Positions 17,709-26,022 are shown, counted from the stretch's first letter. The stretch is DNA of 64,000 nt from Oscillospiraceae bacterium (GCA_021202845.1 JAJQCF010000023.1:83081-147080), one strand, 5' to 3'. The notes: generated from the letters alone by a model not told the origin. A program made the numbers and translations.

Positions 17709-19129
17709 TGCGCAGCATTTCGTTCAGATTTTTTGCGCAGACGGCGTTCATGGTGATGCTGAGCTTTATCATTTTAGGCTCGGTGTTCCTGATGCTGGGG
17801 CGCAGCTACATGATGAATGAGCGTCAGCAAGCCATTGAGTCCAGCGCGGACGACTTGGCAAAGTTAGTGGAGGTGCAGCTCTATCAGGGCACGCTGTACG
17901 ACTGGGACCTGCGCATAGCAATTTCCACGCTGGCGGAGTCCACGAGCAGCCATATGTTCATCACGGATGCTGACGGCGTTGTCATCTCCTGCTCCGACCT
18001 TGTGTTCAACTGCGAGCACCTTGGCCGCCAGCTGGACAGCGCGGTTCTCAGCGCGCTGCAAGGCAGCGGGGAGTACAGCCAGCTGACAACGCTGGGCGGG
18101 TTTTACTCCACCACATACTATGTCGTCGGCCTGCCCGTGGAGTACGACGGAGATGTGGCGGGCTATGTGTTTGTGGGTCAGGAGTCGTCGCAGATTGTCA
18201 AGGTGTGGAGCGTGCTGCTCTACCTCTTCTTCGCCACGGCGATTGCAATTTTGATTATCGTGATGATTTTGGCCTACATCTCCGGCAGACGGCAGACGCG
18301 GCCGCTGCACGAAATGGGCGAGGCGGCGGAGCGATTTGCCCACGGCGACTTTTCCGCGCGTGTCAGCGTTGACACCGACGACGACATCGGCGCGCTCGCC
18401 AACTCATTTAACAAAATGGCCGAGGCGCTGGAGCGGAGCGAACGCCGCCGCGACGAGTTCGTTGCCAACATAGCCCACGAGCTGAAAACGCCGATGACGA
18501 CCATAGCGGGCTTCGCGGACGGTATTCTGGACGGCACAATCCCGCCGGAGGCCGAGCGGCAGTACCTTGAAACCATATCCAGCGAGACAAAGCGCCTAAA
18601 CCGCCTTGTGCGCAATATGCTGGATATGTCGCGCATGGACAGCGAAGACAGCGAGGCCATATTGAGCAAGACGTTTGACGCGGGAGAGCTGCTGCTGCAA
18701 ACGCTCTTGGTGTTCGAGCGCAAGATAAACGACAAGAAGTTGGAGGTTAGCGTGCAGCTGCCCGAGGACGCAATTATAGTGCGCGGCGACCCCGATGCGA
18801 TAAATCAGGTTATCTACAATCTTCTGGAAAACGCGGTCAAGTTCGCGCCCGAGGGCACGGAGCTCGGCGTCAGCCTCTGGAAGCAGCACGACAAGGCGTA
18901 TATCAGCATAAAAAACCACGGCGAGACTATACCGCCCGACGAGCTGGCGCTGATATTTGACCGCTTCCACAAAACGGACAAATCCCGCTCCTTGGACCGC
19001 GACGGCGTGGGCTTGGGGCTGTATATCGTGAAGAATATCCTCAACAGCCACCGCGAGGACATAGAAGTCACCAGCCGCGACGGCATAACCGAGTTCGTGT
19101 TCTCCTTGGCACTGAGCGAGACGAAATAG
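17708..19129 (+). CDS. Membrane sensor histidine kinase
   Basis: A 473-aa kinase partner of the preceding regulator. Membrane helices at about 8-30 and 166-192 enclose an extracellular sensor domain of some 135 residues, with a PAS/Cache-like stretch (SHMFITDADGVVISCSD). HAMP (about 193-245), HisKA with phospho-acceptor H257 (NIAHELKTPM), and HATPase with NQVIYNLLENAVKF and DRDGVGLGLYIVKNI follow. ATG 17708 overlaps the regulator stop as TGATG; a GTG at 17705 is also possible. Overall layout resembles WalK/CssS-type kinases. Confidence 0.93.
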   Translation: MRSISFRFFAQTAFMVMLSFIILGSVFLMLGRSYMMNERQQAIESSADDLAKLVEVQLYQGTLYDWDLRIAISTLAESTSSHMFITDADGVVISCSDLVFNCEHLGRQLDSAVLSALQGSGEYSQLTTLGGFYSTTYYVVGLPVEYDGDVAGYVFVGQESSQIVKVWSVLLYLFFATAIAILIIVMILAYISGRRQTRPLHEMGEAAERFAHGDFSARVSVDTDDDIGALANSFNKMAEALERSERRRDEFVANIAHELKTPMTTIAGFADGILDGTIPPEAERQYLETISSETKRLNRLVRNMLDMSRMDSEDSEAILSKTFDAGELLLQTLLVFERKINDKKLEVSVQLPEDAIIVRGDPDAINQVIYNLLENAVKFAPEGTELGVSLWKQHDKAYISIKNHGETIPPDELALIFDRFHKTDKSRSLDRDGVGLGLYIVKNILNSHREDIEVTSRDGITEFVFSLALSETK

Positions 19130-19134
19130 TAAAC

Positions 19135-19161
19135 AAACTTGCCGAGTTTACAAAAATGATG
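19135..19161 (+). repeat. 27-bp direct repeat, copy 1
   Basis: Identical to 21367-21393. It begins 5 bp after the kinase stop codon and contains AAACT-TGCCG-AGTTT, a small inverted repeat, followed by ACAAAAATGATG. The two copies bracket the lipoprotein gene exactly. Confidence 0.9.
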
Positions 19162-19169
19162 CATTTCGT

Positions 19170-19178
19170 TGGTATTAT
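19170..19178 (+). promoter_or_regulatory. Possible extended -10 promoter of the lipoprotein gene
   Basis: TGGTATTAT forms an extended -10 about 40 bp upstream of the lipoprotein start. The nearest -35-like element (TTTACA, 19147-19152, inside repeat copy 1) is 20 bp away, longer than ideal. Confidence 0.4.
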
Positions 19179-19218
19179 ACTCCCATATTCCAAAAATAGA
19201 GGAAAGGAAGTAATGCTG

Positions 19219-21366
19219 ATGAAAAAAGAAGTGCTTGCGTTTTTGCTGTCGGCGGCACTGCTGACGGTAACAGTCACGGGCTGCGCAAAGAGCGATGATA
19301 GTTCCGCGGCAGAGGTTCAGGGCGTGGAACGCCTCACGGCTTACGCCGAGGCGGGCTATACACGCGAAATGATGAATGTAGATTGGACGGCGTTTGACCG
19401 CTATACCGTGTATGACGGCACCGTATACATGGCGTATGGAGAAAGCGGGCGCGTTGCGTCGCTCTACCCGGCACAGGAAACTTTGTACGAGCGGGCAGAC
19501 GACGAATGGCAGCTTGCCTCCATAGATGCCTGCGGCGAGGGACTGTGGATATTGCAAGAGCAGACTGCTCACGGCGAAACGGGTCTTGTCAGCCGCTATA
19601 GGGCAATTAAAATATCATATGACGGAGAAATGCTTGAAATGCTTGACCTTGGCGAGTATGACGCAGGAATGAGAATCACCGACTTGTGCTGCGGTTCTGA
19701 CGGATACTTATACCTCAACTGCTGGAATGATGATTGCGCCCCTTACGGCTCCGCGCTGTGGCTCGCAGCTCCCGACGGGGAAATGCAAACAAGCGAGTTT
19801 TGCGAGATTTATCAGGGCTTAATGAAAACCGCGGACGGCGCGGTGACAACATGGGGCTGGAACAGCGATAACCAAGTATACCTCCGCTGCTTTTCGTCTG
19901 ACGGCGGATATGAGGATATTGCCGTTCCCGACAGCGCAGACTATGGCGGAAAGGCCATTCAGAATATAGGCAACGGTGTAAACGGAGCCGCCGCAACTAT
20001 TTTTGACGACAACGGAATTTATTCACTTTTTGGCGACGGCAGCGTGGAGCCTTTGATTATATGGGCGGACAACGCAATGTCTGCCATAACGCCCGCCGCG
20101 ATATTCGAGGCGGAGGACGGCGTGTACTTCTGCCCGTACTACTATTTTAACGGCACAGGCGGCAGCTATGGCTGCTATCTGCTGAAAGAGGGCGAACCGG
20201 CGGAGAAGCAAACGCTGGTTCTGGCTGTGTTCGGAGACACGAATTACAGATACGCGGTTAATCAGTTTAACACATTGAGCGCAGAGTATTACATTCAGGT
20301 CTTGGACTACTGCGAGGACGGCGCGGATTTCACTGACGCGGCGAGCTTGCTGAGCGCACAACTTTCCGCCGGTGTTGGCCCCGACATTATCTGTTTTAAC
20401 GGTTCCATGTCCTCGGAGGTCTACGGAGCAAAGGGGTTCCTACTCGACCTCAACGCTTTTTTGGATGCTGACGAAGAAATTTCCCGCGGCGATATCTGCC
20501 TCCTGCCACTTATGGACAGCGACGGCGCACTGTATTCCGTAGCCGCAAACTTCTGTATTGAAACGTGCTGGAGCGTTGAAAAGTCGCTGAGCGGACGAAG
20601 CGGCTGGTCGTATGCCGAGTTTGCCGAGTTTGCCGCAAATCTGCCGAGAGGGAGCTATCTAAGCGTCTGTAACGAGCCGCTGCCGCTTTTCCAAGAGCTT
20701 TTGCACTCCTATATCCCTACGATGATAGACTGGCAGGCGGGAGAGTGCTCGTTCGACAGCGCGGAATTTATCGCGCTGTTGGACGCCAGCCGTAGCGCGG
20801 CGGCTGTGGGGCTGAACGCCGAGGAGCTTTATGCCGACGAGCTTTTGCGGATGATGTCAAACGGCGAGCTTGCTCTGCAAAGCGCGGTGATTGCTTCGCC
20901 TTATGATATTGCCGAGATTGAAAATGCGATTAAGCAAGACATTACGCTGATAGACTGGCCGACGCCGGACGGCGGCTGCGGGAGCAGGGCTTACTTCCTC
21001 GAACGCTTCGGTATAGCCTCCGAGTGCGTGTCGCAAGAGGGCGCGTGGGAGCTTATAAAGCATTTGCTCTCTGCCGGCGCGGAGTCCTCGGCGCTGACCT
21101 CGTTCACGGCACCTGTGCTGAAAACGGCGCTTGATGAAATAACAGCCGACCTGCTCGGCGGTGATGAGCCGCTTGTAACGGTGCGGCAGGCGGAGAAATT
21201 TTCTGCGCTGCTCAATGAAGTCAGCATAGCCTCCGACGCGGAGCTGACGGCGCAGGAGATTATCACAGACAGCGTCTTGGCCTACTTTGCCGGTGACAGC
21301 ACAGCGGAACAAGCGGCGGAACTTGTGCGCAGTCGCGTCGGGCTTTACGTCAGTGAACAGAGCTGA
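19219..21366 (+). CDS. Large lipoprotein with solute-binding-protein-like C-terminal half
   Basis: A 715-aa secreted lipoprotein. The signal peptide ends in a lipobox with Cys22 (VTVTGC). The first half (about 60-320) is rich in short beta-type segments, which could be a propeller. The second half (about 335-710) resembles a family 1 extracellular solute-binding protein: LVLAVFGD, AVNQFNTLS, SAQLSAGVGPDIICFNG, and LLDLNAFLDAD. No ABC permease or ATPase lies nearby, so transport is doubtful. Its place between kinase and htrA suggests a sensory or envelope-monitoring role. ATG 19219 was chosen over 19213 because GGAAAGGAAG ends at 19210. The frame is open back to 19156. Confidence 0.75.
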   Translation: MKKEVLAFLLSAALLTVTVTGCAKSDDSSAAEVQGVERLTAYAEAGYTREMMNVDWTAFDRYTVYDGTVYMAYGESGRVASLYPAQETLYERADDEWQLASIDACGEGLWILQEQTAHGETGLVSRYRAIKISYDGEMLEMLDLGEYDAGMRITDLCCGSDGYLYLNCWNDDCAPYGSALWLAAPDGEMQTSEFCEIYQGLMKTADGAVTTWGWNSDNQVYLRCFSSDGGYEDIAVPDSADYGGKAIQNIGNGVNGAAATIFDDNGIYSLFGDGSVEPLIIWADNAMSAITPAAIFEAEDGVYFCPYYYFNGTGGSYGCYLLKEGEPAEKQTLVLAVFGDTNYRYAVNQFNTLSAEYYIQVLDYCEDGADFTDAASLLSAQLSAGVGPDIICFNGSMSSEVYGAKGFLLDLNAFLDADEEISRGDICLLPLMDSDGALYSVAANFCIETCWSVEKSLSGRSGWSYAEFAEFAANLPRGSYLSVCNEPLPLFQELLHSYIPTMIDWQAGECSFDSAEFIALLDASRSAAAVGLNAEELYADELLRMMSNGELALQSAVIASPYDIAEIENAIKQDITLIDWPTPDGGCGSRAYFLERFGIASECVSQEGAWELIKHLLSAGAESSALTSFTAPVLKTALDEITADLLGGDEPLVTVRQAEKFSALLNEVSIASDAELTAQEIITDSVLAYFAGDSTAEQAAELVRSRVGLYVSEQS

Positions 21367-21393
21367 AAACTTGCCGAGTTTACAAAAATGATG
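21367..21393 (+). repeat. 27-bp direct repeat, copy 2
   Basis: Identical to 19135-19161. It starts at the first base after the lipoprotein stop codon and leads into the htrA promoter region. Confidence 0.9.
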
Positions 21394-21397
21394 TAGA

Positions 21398-21416
21398 TTG
21401 TTCACAAAACTTTCAC
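21398..21416 (+). promoter_or_regulatory. Candidate response-regulator binding repeats upstream of htrA
   Basis: TTCAC at 21401-21405 and again at 21412-21416, start to start exactly 11 bp, one helical turn. This spacing is the hallmark of OmpR/PhoB-family tandem sites. They end 10 bp before the -35 of the htrA promoter, a position suited to activation. Confidence 0.5.
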
Positions 21417-21426
21417 TTGCAATTCA

Positions 21427-21454
21427 TTGTTTGGACTAAATTATCTGCTATTAT
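21427..21454 (+). promoter_or_regulatory. Promoter of htrA
   Basis: TTGTTT (21427-21432) and TATTAT (21449-21454) with a 16-bp spacer; TGC directly before the -10 makes it an extended -10. It lies about 30 bp before the htrA start. Confidence 0.6.
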
Positions 21455-21480
21455 TATCTTGTCCTCAAGGAGGTGCCCCG

Positions 21481-22755
21481 ATGGACAGTATCGGACGGGG
21501 AACTTGGTACGGCGGCGAGTCCGCCGGCGGCTGGTACAAAAGGAACGAACCTGAAAGTTTCGCTCCGCCGCCGCAAAAGCCAAAGAAAAGCCGCACGGGA
21601 ATGAAAGCGGCAGCCGTAACGCTCTGCGTTCTCATTCTCATAGCAGCCACGGCGTACATCTTCTCGGACGGAGGCGTCAGCTCCATAGACCCCCGGAGCA
21701 CCGCCGAACAGTCCGACAGCAGCGCCGGCAGCGGCAGCGCATCTCCCCAAACCGCCTCCACAGAGGGCAGCGGAATACCCAGAGCAGAAACAGGCACCGG
21801 CGTTACCCTGACGCTTGTCTCCGCGGCAGACAAGGAAGAGCTGACACTTCAGCAGATTTACTCCGACTGCATAGACTCGGTAGTCTCCATTGCCGCCATG
21901 GTTGACGGCAGCAGCGGCTACTACTGGGGAACTGGTATAGTGATGAGCGCGGACGGCTACATTTTAACCAACGCGCACGTCATCTCCGGCACAGTCAGCG
22001 TCGCCGTAACGCTAAACGACGGCCGCTCCTACGAGGCAAAGCTCGTGGGCTCCGACACCGTAACCGACATTGCCGTGCTGAAAATTGAGGCCGAGAACCT
22101 CAGTCCCGCCGAGTTCGGCGACAGCGCAGAGCTCAGCGTAGGCGACACGGTTGCCGCCATAGGCAATCCCCTCGGCTCCGCCTTTGTCGGTTCCCTGACG
22201 GACGGCATAATTTCCGCAATCGACCGCTCATACAACATGAACGGCAGCATCATAAGCCTTATCCAGACCAACGCCGCCATAAACGAGGGAAGCTCCGGCG
22301 GTCCGCTGATAAACGCATACGGTCAGGTTATAGGCATTACAAACATGAAGCTCGTTTCCTACTACTCCTCCGCCACCATTGAAGGCATCGGGTTCGCAAT
22401 CCCCACATCCACCATAAAGCCGGTGGTTGACGACCTCATAGCCTACGGCGCAGTACCCCAGCAGCCCGCCATTGGCATTACGGGCATTGGGCTTACCGAA
22501 GCGGAGCAGGAGGCCTACGGCAGCCCCTCGGGCGTCTATGTGGCAACCGTTACGAAGGGCAGCGACGCCGAAAACAAGCTGCAAGTCGGCGACGTGATTA
22601 CCGCCGTGAACGGCATAGCAGTTGCCAGCGTGAACGACATCAACGACATAAAAGCGGACTTCGACATCGGAGACACTCTTACGCTGACCGTCTGGCGAGC
22701 CGGCGAGCTTCTGGAAATTTCCCTCACCTTGTACGGCATGAACCGTACCTACTAA
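21481..22755 (+). CDS. htrA: HtrA/DegP-type membrane-anchored serine protease
   Basis: A 424-aa protease that degrades misfolded exported proteins. A proline-rich cytoplasmic N terminus (1-40), one membrane helix (about 42-62) and a Ser/Gly-rich linker lead to a trypsin-like domain with the triad H166 (TNAHVI), D196 (TDIAVL) and S272 (NEGSSGGPL, where GNSGGP is usual). A PDZ domain covers about 325-420. AAGGAGG at 21469-21475 sets ATG 21481; the open frame back to 21427 overlaps the promoter. In Bacillus, htrA genes are targets of CssRS, matching the adjacent two-component system. Confidence 0.94.
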   Translation: MDSIGRGTWYGGESAGGWYKRNEPESFAPPPQKPKKSRTGMKAAAVTLCVLILIAATAYIFSDGGVSSIDPRSTAEQSDSSAGSGSASPQTASTEGSGIPRAETGTGVTLTLVSAADKEELTLQQIYSDCIDSVVSIAAMVDGSSGYYWGTGIVMSADGYILTNAHVISGTVSVAVTLNDGRSYEAKLVGSDTVTDIAVLKIEAENLSPAEFGDSAELSVGDTVAAIGNPLGSAFVGSLTDGIISAIDRSYNMNGSIISLIQTNAAINEGSSGGPLINAYGQVIGITNMKLVSYYSSATIEGIGFAIPTSTIKPVVDDLIAYGAVPQQPAIGITGIGLTEAEQEAYGSPSGVYVATVTKGSDAENKLQVGDVITAVNGIAVASVNDINDIKADFDIGDTLTLTVWRAGELLEISLTLYGMNRTY

Positions 22756-22800
22756 CTTTGATACCCCTCTTTTTCCATACACTCCTCTCTTTTTTGCAGA

Positions 22801-22836
22801 ACGCCGGGCTGTTCCCCCACAGTCCGGTGTTTTGTA
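22801..22836 (+). terminator. Terminator of htrA
   Basis: Twelve-base-pair stem with two G-T pairs (22801-22812 with 22819-22830), loop of six C/T, followed by TTTGTATGCTTT. Confidence 0.75.
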
Positions 22837-22866
22837 TGCTTTAAATTGGGTTTGCTGATATTCTCC

Positions 22867-22912
22867 TTGAAATGTGAGAATAATTATGATAGAATAATGT
22901 CAGAATTATTAT
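22867..22912 (+). promoter_or_regulatory. Promoter and operator of the first toxin-antitoxin pair
   Basis: TTGAAA (22867-22872) and TAGAAT (22890-22895), 17-bp spacer. Overlapping it is an inverted repeat AATAATT/AATTATT (22879-22885 and 22904-22910); the block also reads as three GAATWAT-type units at 22878, 22892 and 22903. Such repeats over the -10 suit autorepression by the Phd-type antitoxin. Confidence 0.6.
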
Positions 22913-22928
22913 GAAGGAGGCGCGAATT

Positions 22929-23195
22929 ATGATTATTAAATCCTCAACCGCTCTGCGGAACGACTATGGCACTATTTCGGAGCTGGCGCACACTGAAGCC
23001 GAGCCGATTTATATAACCAAAAACGGTGAGGGCGACCTTGTGGTGATGAGCATTGAAGCCTTTGAACAGCGCGAGGAGGCGCTGAAGCTCCGCGCCAAGC
23101 TCGACGCCGCTGATGATGCTCGCCGCGCCGGAGCAAAAACCTATACGCTGAACGAATCGCGAAAACGGCTGGAGGAGCTTTACACAAATGGCTGA
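22929..23195 (+). CDS. Phd/YefM-family antitoxin
   Basis: An 88-aa antitoxin that binds the downstream toxin and the operon operator. The family pattern SSTALRNDYGTISELAH, PIYITKNGEGDLVVMSIEAFE covers residues 4-50, followed by a charged helical, toxin-binding tail. AAGGAGG at 22914-22920 sets ATG 22929; an ATG at 22911 lies before the RBS and is discarded. It overlaps the toxin gene by 8 bp. Confidence 0.9.
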   Translation: MIIKSSTALRNDYGTISELAHTEAEPIYITKNGEGDLVVMSIEAFEQREEALKLRAKLDAADDARRAGAKTYTLNESRKRLEELYTNG

Positions 23196-23514
23196 ACTGG
23201 TCATTTTGGAGCCTGCACAGCAGGAGCTGGAGCAGATAGCGCTGCTCCACCTGAATCTTGTCGGGCCAAACTCCGCCCGCAAAATCACGAACAGTATCTA
23301 TTCCGCCTTGGAACGGCTGGAGATGTTTCCTTTGTCGGGAAGTATTCCGCAGGACAGAGAGCTTGCAAGCCGAGATTACCGATATGTGGTTGCAGGAAAA
23401 TATATCTGCGTTTACCGCTTAGCGGGGAATACTGTCTATGTCTATCACATCGCGCACGGAGCGAGCAACTATCCGCTGCTGTTCAAGCGACTGCTCCGCG
23501 AGGCGCAAGAATAG
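23188..23514 (+). CDS. RelE/ParE-family toxin
   Basis: A 108-aa RelE-superfamily toxin, likely an mRNA interferase or gyrase inhibitor. Family features are the N-terminal AELVILEPAQQELEQI helix, the central FPLSGS segment, and the strands YRYVVAGKYICVYRL and VYVYHIAHGASNY. Translation is coupled to the antitoxin by overlap. The exact target cannot be told from sequence. Confidence 0.88.
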   Translation: MAELVILEPAQQELEQIALLHLNLVGPNSARKITNSIYSALERLEMFPLSGSIPQDRELASRDYRYVVAGKYICVYRLAGNTVYVYHIAHGASNYPLLFKRLLREAQE

Positions 23515-23541
23515 CATAAACTAAGTTCACGCCATAATGAT

Positions 23542-23574
23542 AAAAGAGCTGCCAAGGTGATGACAGCTCTTTTT
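23542..23574. terminator. Bidirectional terminator between the toxin and the beta-CASP gene
   Basis: AAAAGAGCTG (23542-23551) pairs with CAGCTCTTTT (23564-23573). U-tracts follow on both strands, serving the + toxin operon and the - strand gene that ends at 23593. Confidence 0.8.
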
Positions 23575-23592
23575 CTATGGCATATAGTTTTT

Positions 23593-25212
23593 TTACTTCT
23601 TCCTGACCCAGCTTTCCCATTTATCGGCCAGAGAGTTGACCTGACCGGTGAAGCGGGACAGTTCCTTGTTCGGTATGCCCTCGCAGCCGCGGGCAATGGA
23701 GAGCAGGCGCTCGCAGGCGGCGATGAGCGCGTCCAGCGCGGCGTTCGCGCGGGCGGAGCGCGCCTTTTTCTTTTCCACGGGTACGCCGACAGTCTCAACC
23801 TCGACCTCGTTTGTCAGCAGGTTGACAACTGTGCCGCTGAACGGTGCGTAGGTGTCAAAGCCGTACTCGCTTTTCAGCAGTCCGGCGTAGCTCACGCAGG
23901 CCGCGTCGTCGCCGTGGTTGACGAAAACGCGCTGCGGCTTGGGGTCAAAGGAGTTTATCCACTTGAGCAGCCCGTCGCGGTCGGCGTGCCCGCTCGTCGC
24001 GGGGAGGTAAGTTATCTCGGCGTTGACGCTGATGTCCTCGCCGAAGAGCTTGACCTTTTTCGCGCCGTCGCGGATATTGCGCCCCAATGTGCCGTTGGCC
24101 TGATAGCCCACGAACAGTATCATGCTCTCCTTGCGCCAGAGGTTGTGCTTGAGGTGGTGACGTATGCGTCCGGCCTCGCACATTCCGCTGGCGGAGATGA
24201 TAACCTTGGGTTCGGCGTTCATGTTTATCTGCTTCGACTCCTCACTGGTGACGGAAATCTCCAGACCGTCGAACACAAGCGGGTTGACGCCTTGGTCCAG
24301 CAGCGCACGCGTTTCGGCGTCGAAGTAGTGGCGGTCGCATTGCAGGAATATACCCGTGGCCTCGTTGGCCATCGGCGAGTCCACGTAGACCTTGAAGCCA
24401 TCGTGACCGGTCACGAGCCCGCGCAGCTTAATCTCGCGTATGTAGTACAGAATTTCCTGTGTGCGCCCGACGGCGAACGAGGGAATGACGACGTTGCCGC
24501 CCCTGTCCAGTGTGCGCTGGATGCAGTCGGCCAAATAGGCGGCGGAGTCTATCTCCAGCCGCTCGTGGAGGCGGTCGCCGTAGGTGGACTCGGTGACGAC
24601 GTAGTCGGCCTCGGTGATGTAGTTGGGGTCGTTGATGATTGGCTGGTTCAGGTTGCCGACGTCGCCGCTGAACACAACCTTGCGCGTCTTGCCGTTCTCG
24701 GTGAGCCAGACCTCAATGCTGCTTGAGCCCATGAGGTGACCGGCATCGACAAAGCGGACGGCGACGCCCTCGGCAATCTGCATCGGCTCGCCGTAGTCGC
24801 ACGGGCGCAGACGGCTGATTGCGGCCTCAGCGTCGGAGATGGTGTAAAGCGGCTCGACCGGCTCGCCGCCCGCACGGGTGGCTTTGCGGGTTTTCCACTC
24901 GGCGTCTGACTCCTGAATGTGCGCACAGTCGCGCAGCATTACCTGCGACAGACTGCAAGTGGCTGCTGTGGCGTAAATAAGCCCGCGGAAGCCCTGTTTG
25001 CTCAAAAGCGGCAGCAGACCGGAGTGGTCAACGTGCGCGTGCGTCAGCAGAACAAAGTCCAGCTCCGACGCAGGCACGGGAATCGGTTCGTTGACGAACG
25101 TGTTCTGCCCCTGCTCCATGCCGCAGTCCACAAGCCCGTGTACGTTCCCGACCTCGATAAGCGTACAGCTTCCGGTGACCTCATGCGTGGCGCCGATAAA
25201 TGTAAGGCGCAT
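23593..25212 (-). CDS. MBL-fold beta-CASP RNA-processing-type hydrolase
   Basis: A 539-aa metallo-beta-lactamase fold protein of the beta-CASP (CPSF/Ysh1-like) group, whose members are RNA endo- or exonucleases. Motifs: LTHAHVDHSG (metal site), DAGHLMGSSSIEV, FSGDVGN, and the beta-CASP region with VIPSFAVGRTQEIL, SASGMCEAGRI and SGHADRDGLL. The last 60 residues are an extra helical tail. On the - strand AAAAGGAG precedes the ATG. It is not RNase J by length and motif layout; substrate unknown. Confidence 0.88.
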   Translation of the reverse strand: MRLTFIGATHEVTGSCTLIEVGNVHGLVDCGMEQGQNTFVNEPIPVPASELDFVLLTHAHVDHSGLLPLLSKQGFRGLIYATAATCSLSQVMLRDCAHIQESDAEWKTRKATRAGGEPVEPLYTISDAEAAISRLRPCDYGEPMQIAEGVAVRFVDAGHLMGSSSIEVWLTENGKTRKVVFSGDVGNLNQPIINDPNYITEADYVVTESTYGDRLHERLEIDSAAYLADCIQRTLDRGGNVVIPSFAVGRTQEILYYIREIKLRGLVTGHDGFKVYVDSPMANEATGIFLQCDRHYFDAETRALLDQGVNPLVFDGLEISVTSEESKQINMNAEPKVIISASGMCEAGRIRHHLKHNLWRKESMILFVGYQANGTLGRNIRDGAKKVKLFGEDISVNAEITYLPATSGHADRDGLLKWINSFDPKPQRVFVNHGDDAACVSYAGLLKSEYGFDTYAPFSGTVVNLLTNEVEVETVGVPVEKKKARSARANAALDALIAACERLLSIARGCEGIPNKELSRFTGQVNSLADKWESWVRKK

Positions 25213-25248
25213 AAACCCTCACGCTCCTTTTCTATAATCTATAGCCAT

Positions 25249-25275
25249 TCTATACTTTTCCGCGGAAAATAGCAA
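25249..25275 (-). promoter_or_regulatory. Possible promoter with 14-bp palindrome upstream of the beta-CASP gene
   Basis: The perfect palindrome TTTTCCGCGGAAAA (25256-25269) lies between a -35-like TTGCTA (25270-25275) and a -10-like TATAGA (25249-25254) on the - strand. The 15-bp spacer is short, so either the -10 is elsewhere or a regulator compensates. Confidence 0.4.
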
Positions 25276-25283
25276 GATGTTTT

Positions 25284-25316
25284 AAAAAGGCTGCACCAAG
25301 TCAAACGGTGCAGCCT
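25284..25316 (-). terminator. Terminator of the response-regulator operon
   Basis: Perfect 10-bp stem (25288-25297 with 25307-25316); on the - strand it is followed by TTTTTAAAA. It ends the unit containing genes 25354-27572. Confidence 0.85.
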
Positions 25317-25353
25317 ATATGTGTTCGCGCCATTTCCCCGCCCGCGAGCCGGT

Positions 25354-26022
25354 TTACAGCTCCATTTTATATCCCACGCCGCGGACGGTGGTTATGTATT
25401 TTCCGGCTTTGCCGAGCTTTTGGCGCAGGGTGCTTATGTGTACGTCTACAGTGCGGTTCTCGGCGGTGTCGGAGTAGCCCCATGCGCCGCTGAGGAGGGC
25501 GTCGCGCGTGACTACCGAGCCGTTGGCGCGCATCAAAAGCGTCAGCAGCTCGAACTCCTTGAGCGTCAGCGGCACGTCGGCGCCGTCCACGCGGACGGTG
25601 TGGCGGCCGGGGCAGAGACAGAGACAGCCGAGCGTCAGCTCCTCCGCGCCCTCCGTGCTGTCGGTGCGGCGCAGCAGCGCCCTCACGCGCGCCATGAGCT
25701 CCATCATGCCAAAAGGCTTGGTTATGTAGTCGTCGGCGCCCATGTCCAGCCCCACGACCTTGTCGTACTCCGCGCTCTTGGCTGTCAGCATCATCACCGG
25801 CAGGCGCGACGTGGCGGGCGCGGCGCGCAGCTCGCGCAGTATCTCCAGACCGTCCTGCCCGGGCAGCATGATGTCCAGCATCACCAAGTCCGGCGTGGCC
25901 GAAGCCATTGCGCGCCAGAACTCCGGCGCGGAGGCAAAGCCCTGCGCCGGAAGCTCCGTGTGGTTGAGCGTGTATATGACGAGCTGCCGAATGTTGGCGT
26001 CGTCCTCCACTAAATAAATCAT
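25354..26022 (-). CDS. Orphan OmpR-family response regulator
   Basis: A 222-aa regulator: receiver with ED at 6-7, D50 in MLDIMLPG, MLTAK and ITKPFGMMEL; winged-helix domain with RTVDVHISTLRQKL and TTVRGVGYKMEL. No kinase gene is adjacent, which is unusual for this class. The ATG overlaps the stop of the preceding hexapeptide gene (ATGA), so the two are translationally coupled. A terminator follows directly. Confidence 0.92.
   Translation of the reverse strand: MIYLVEDDANIRQLVIYTLNHTELPAQGFASAPEFWRAMASATPDLVMLDIMLPGQDGLEILRELRAAPATSRLPVMMLTAKSAEYDKVVGLDMGADDYITKPFGMMELMARVRALLRRTDSTEGAEELTLGCLCLCPGRHTVRVDGADVPLTLKEFELLTLLMRANGSVVTRDALLSGAWGYSDTAENRTVDVHISTLRQKLGKAGKYITTVRGVGYKMEL

Noticed and set aside
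23557..24726. 389-residue + strand frame opposite the beta-CASP gene
   Set aside because: The opposite strand encodes intact MBL/beta-CASP motifs; the + product is low-information Val/Ala/Gly sequence.
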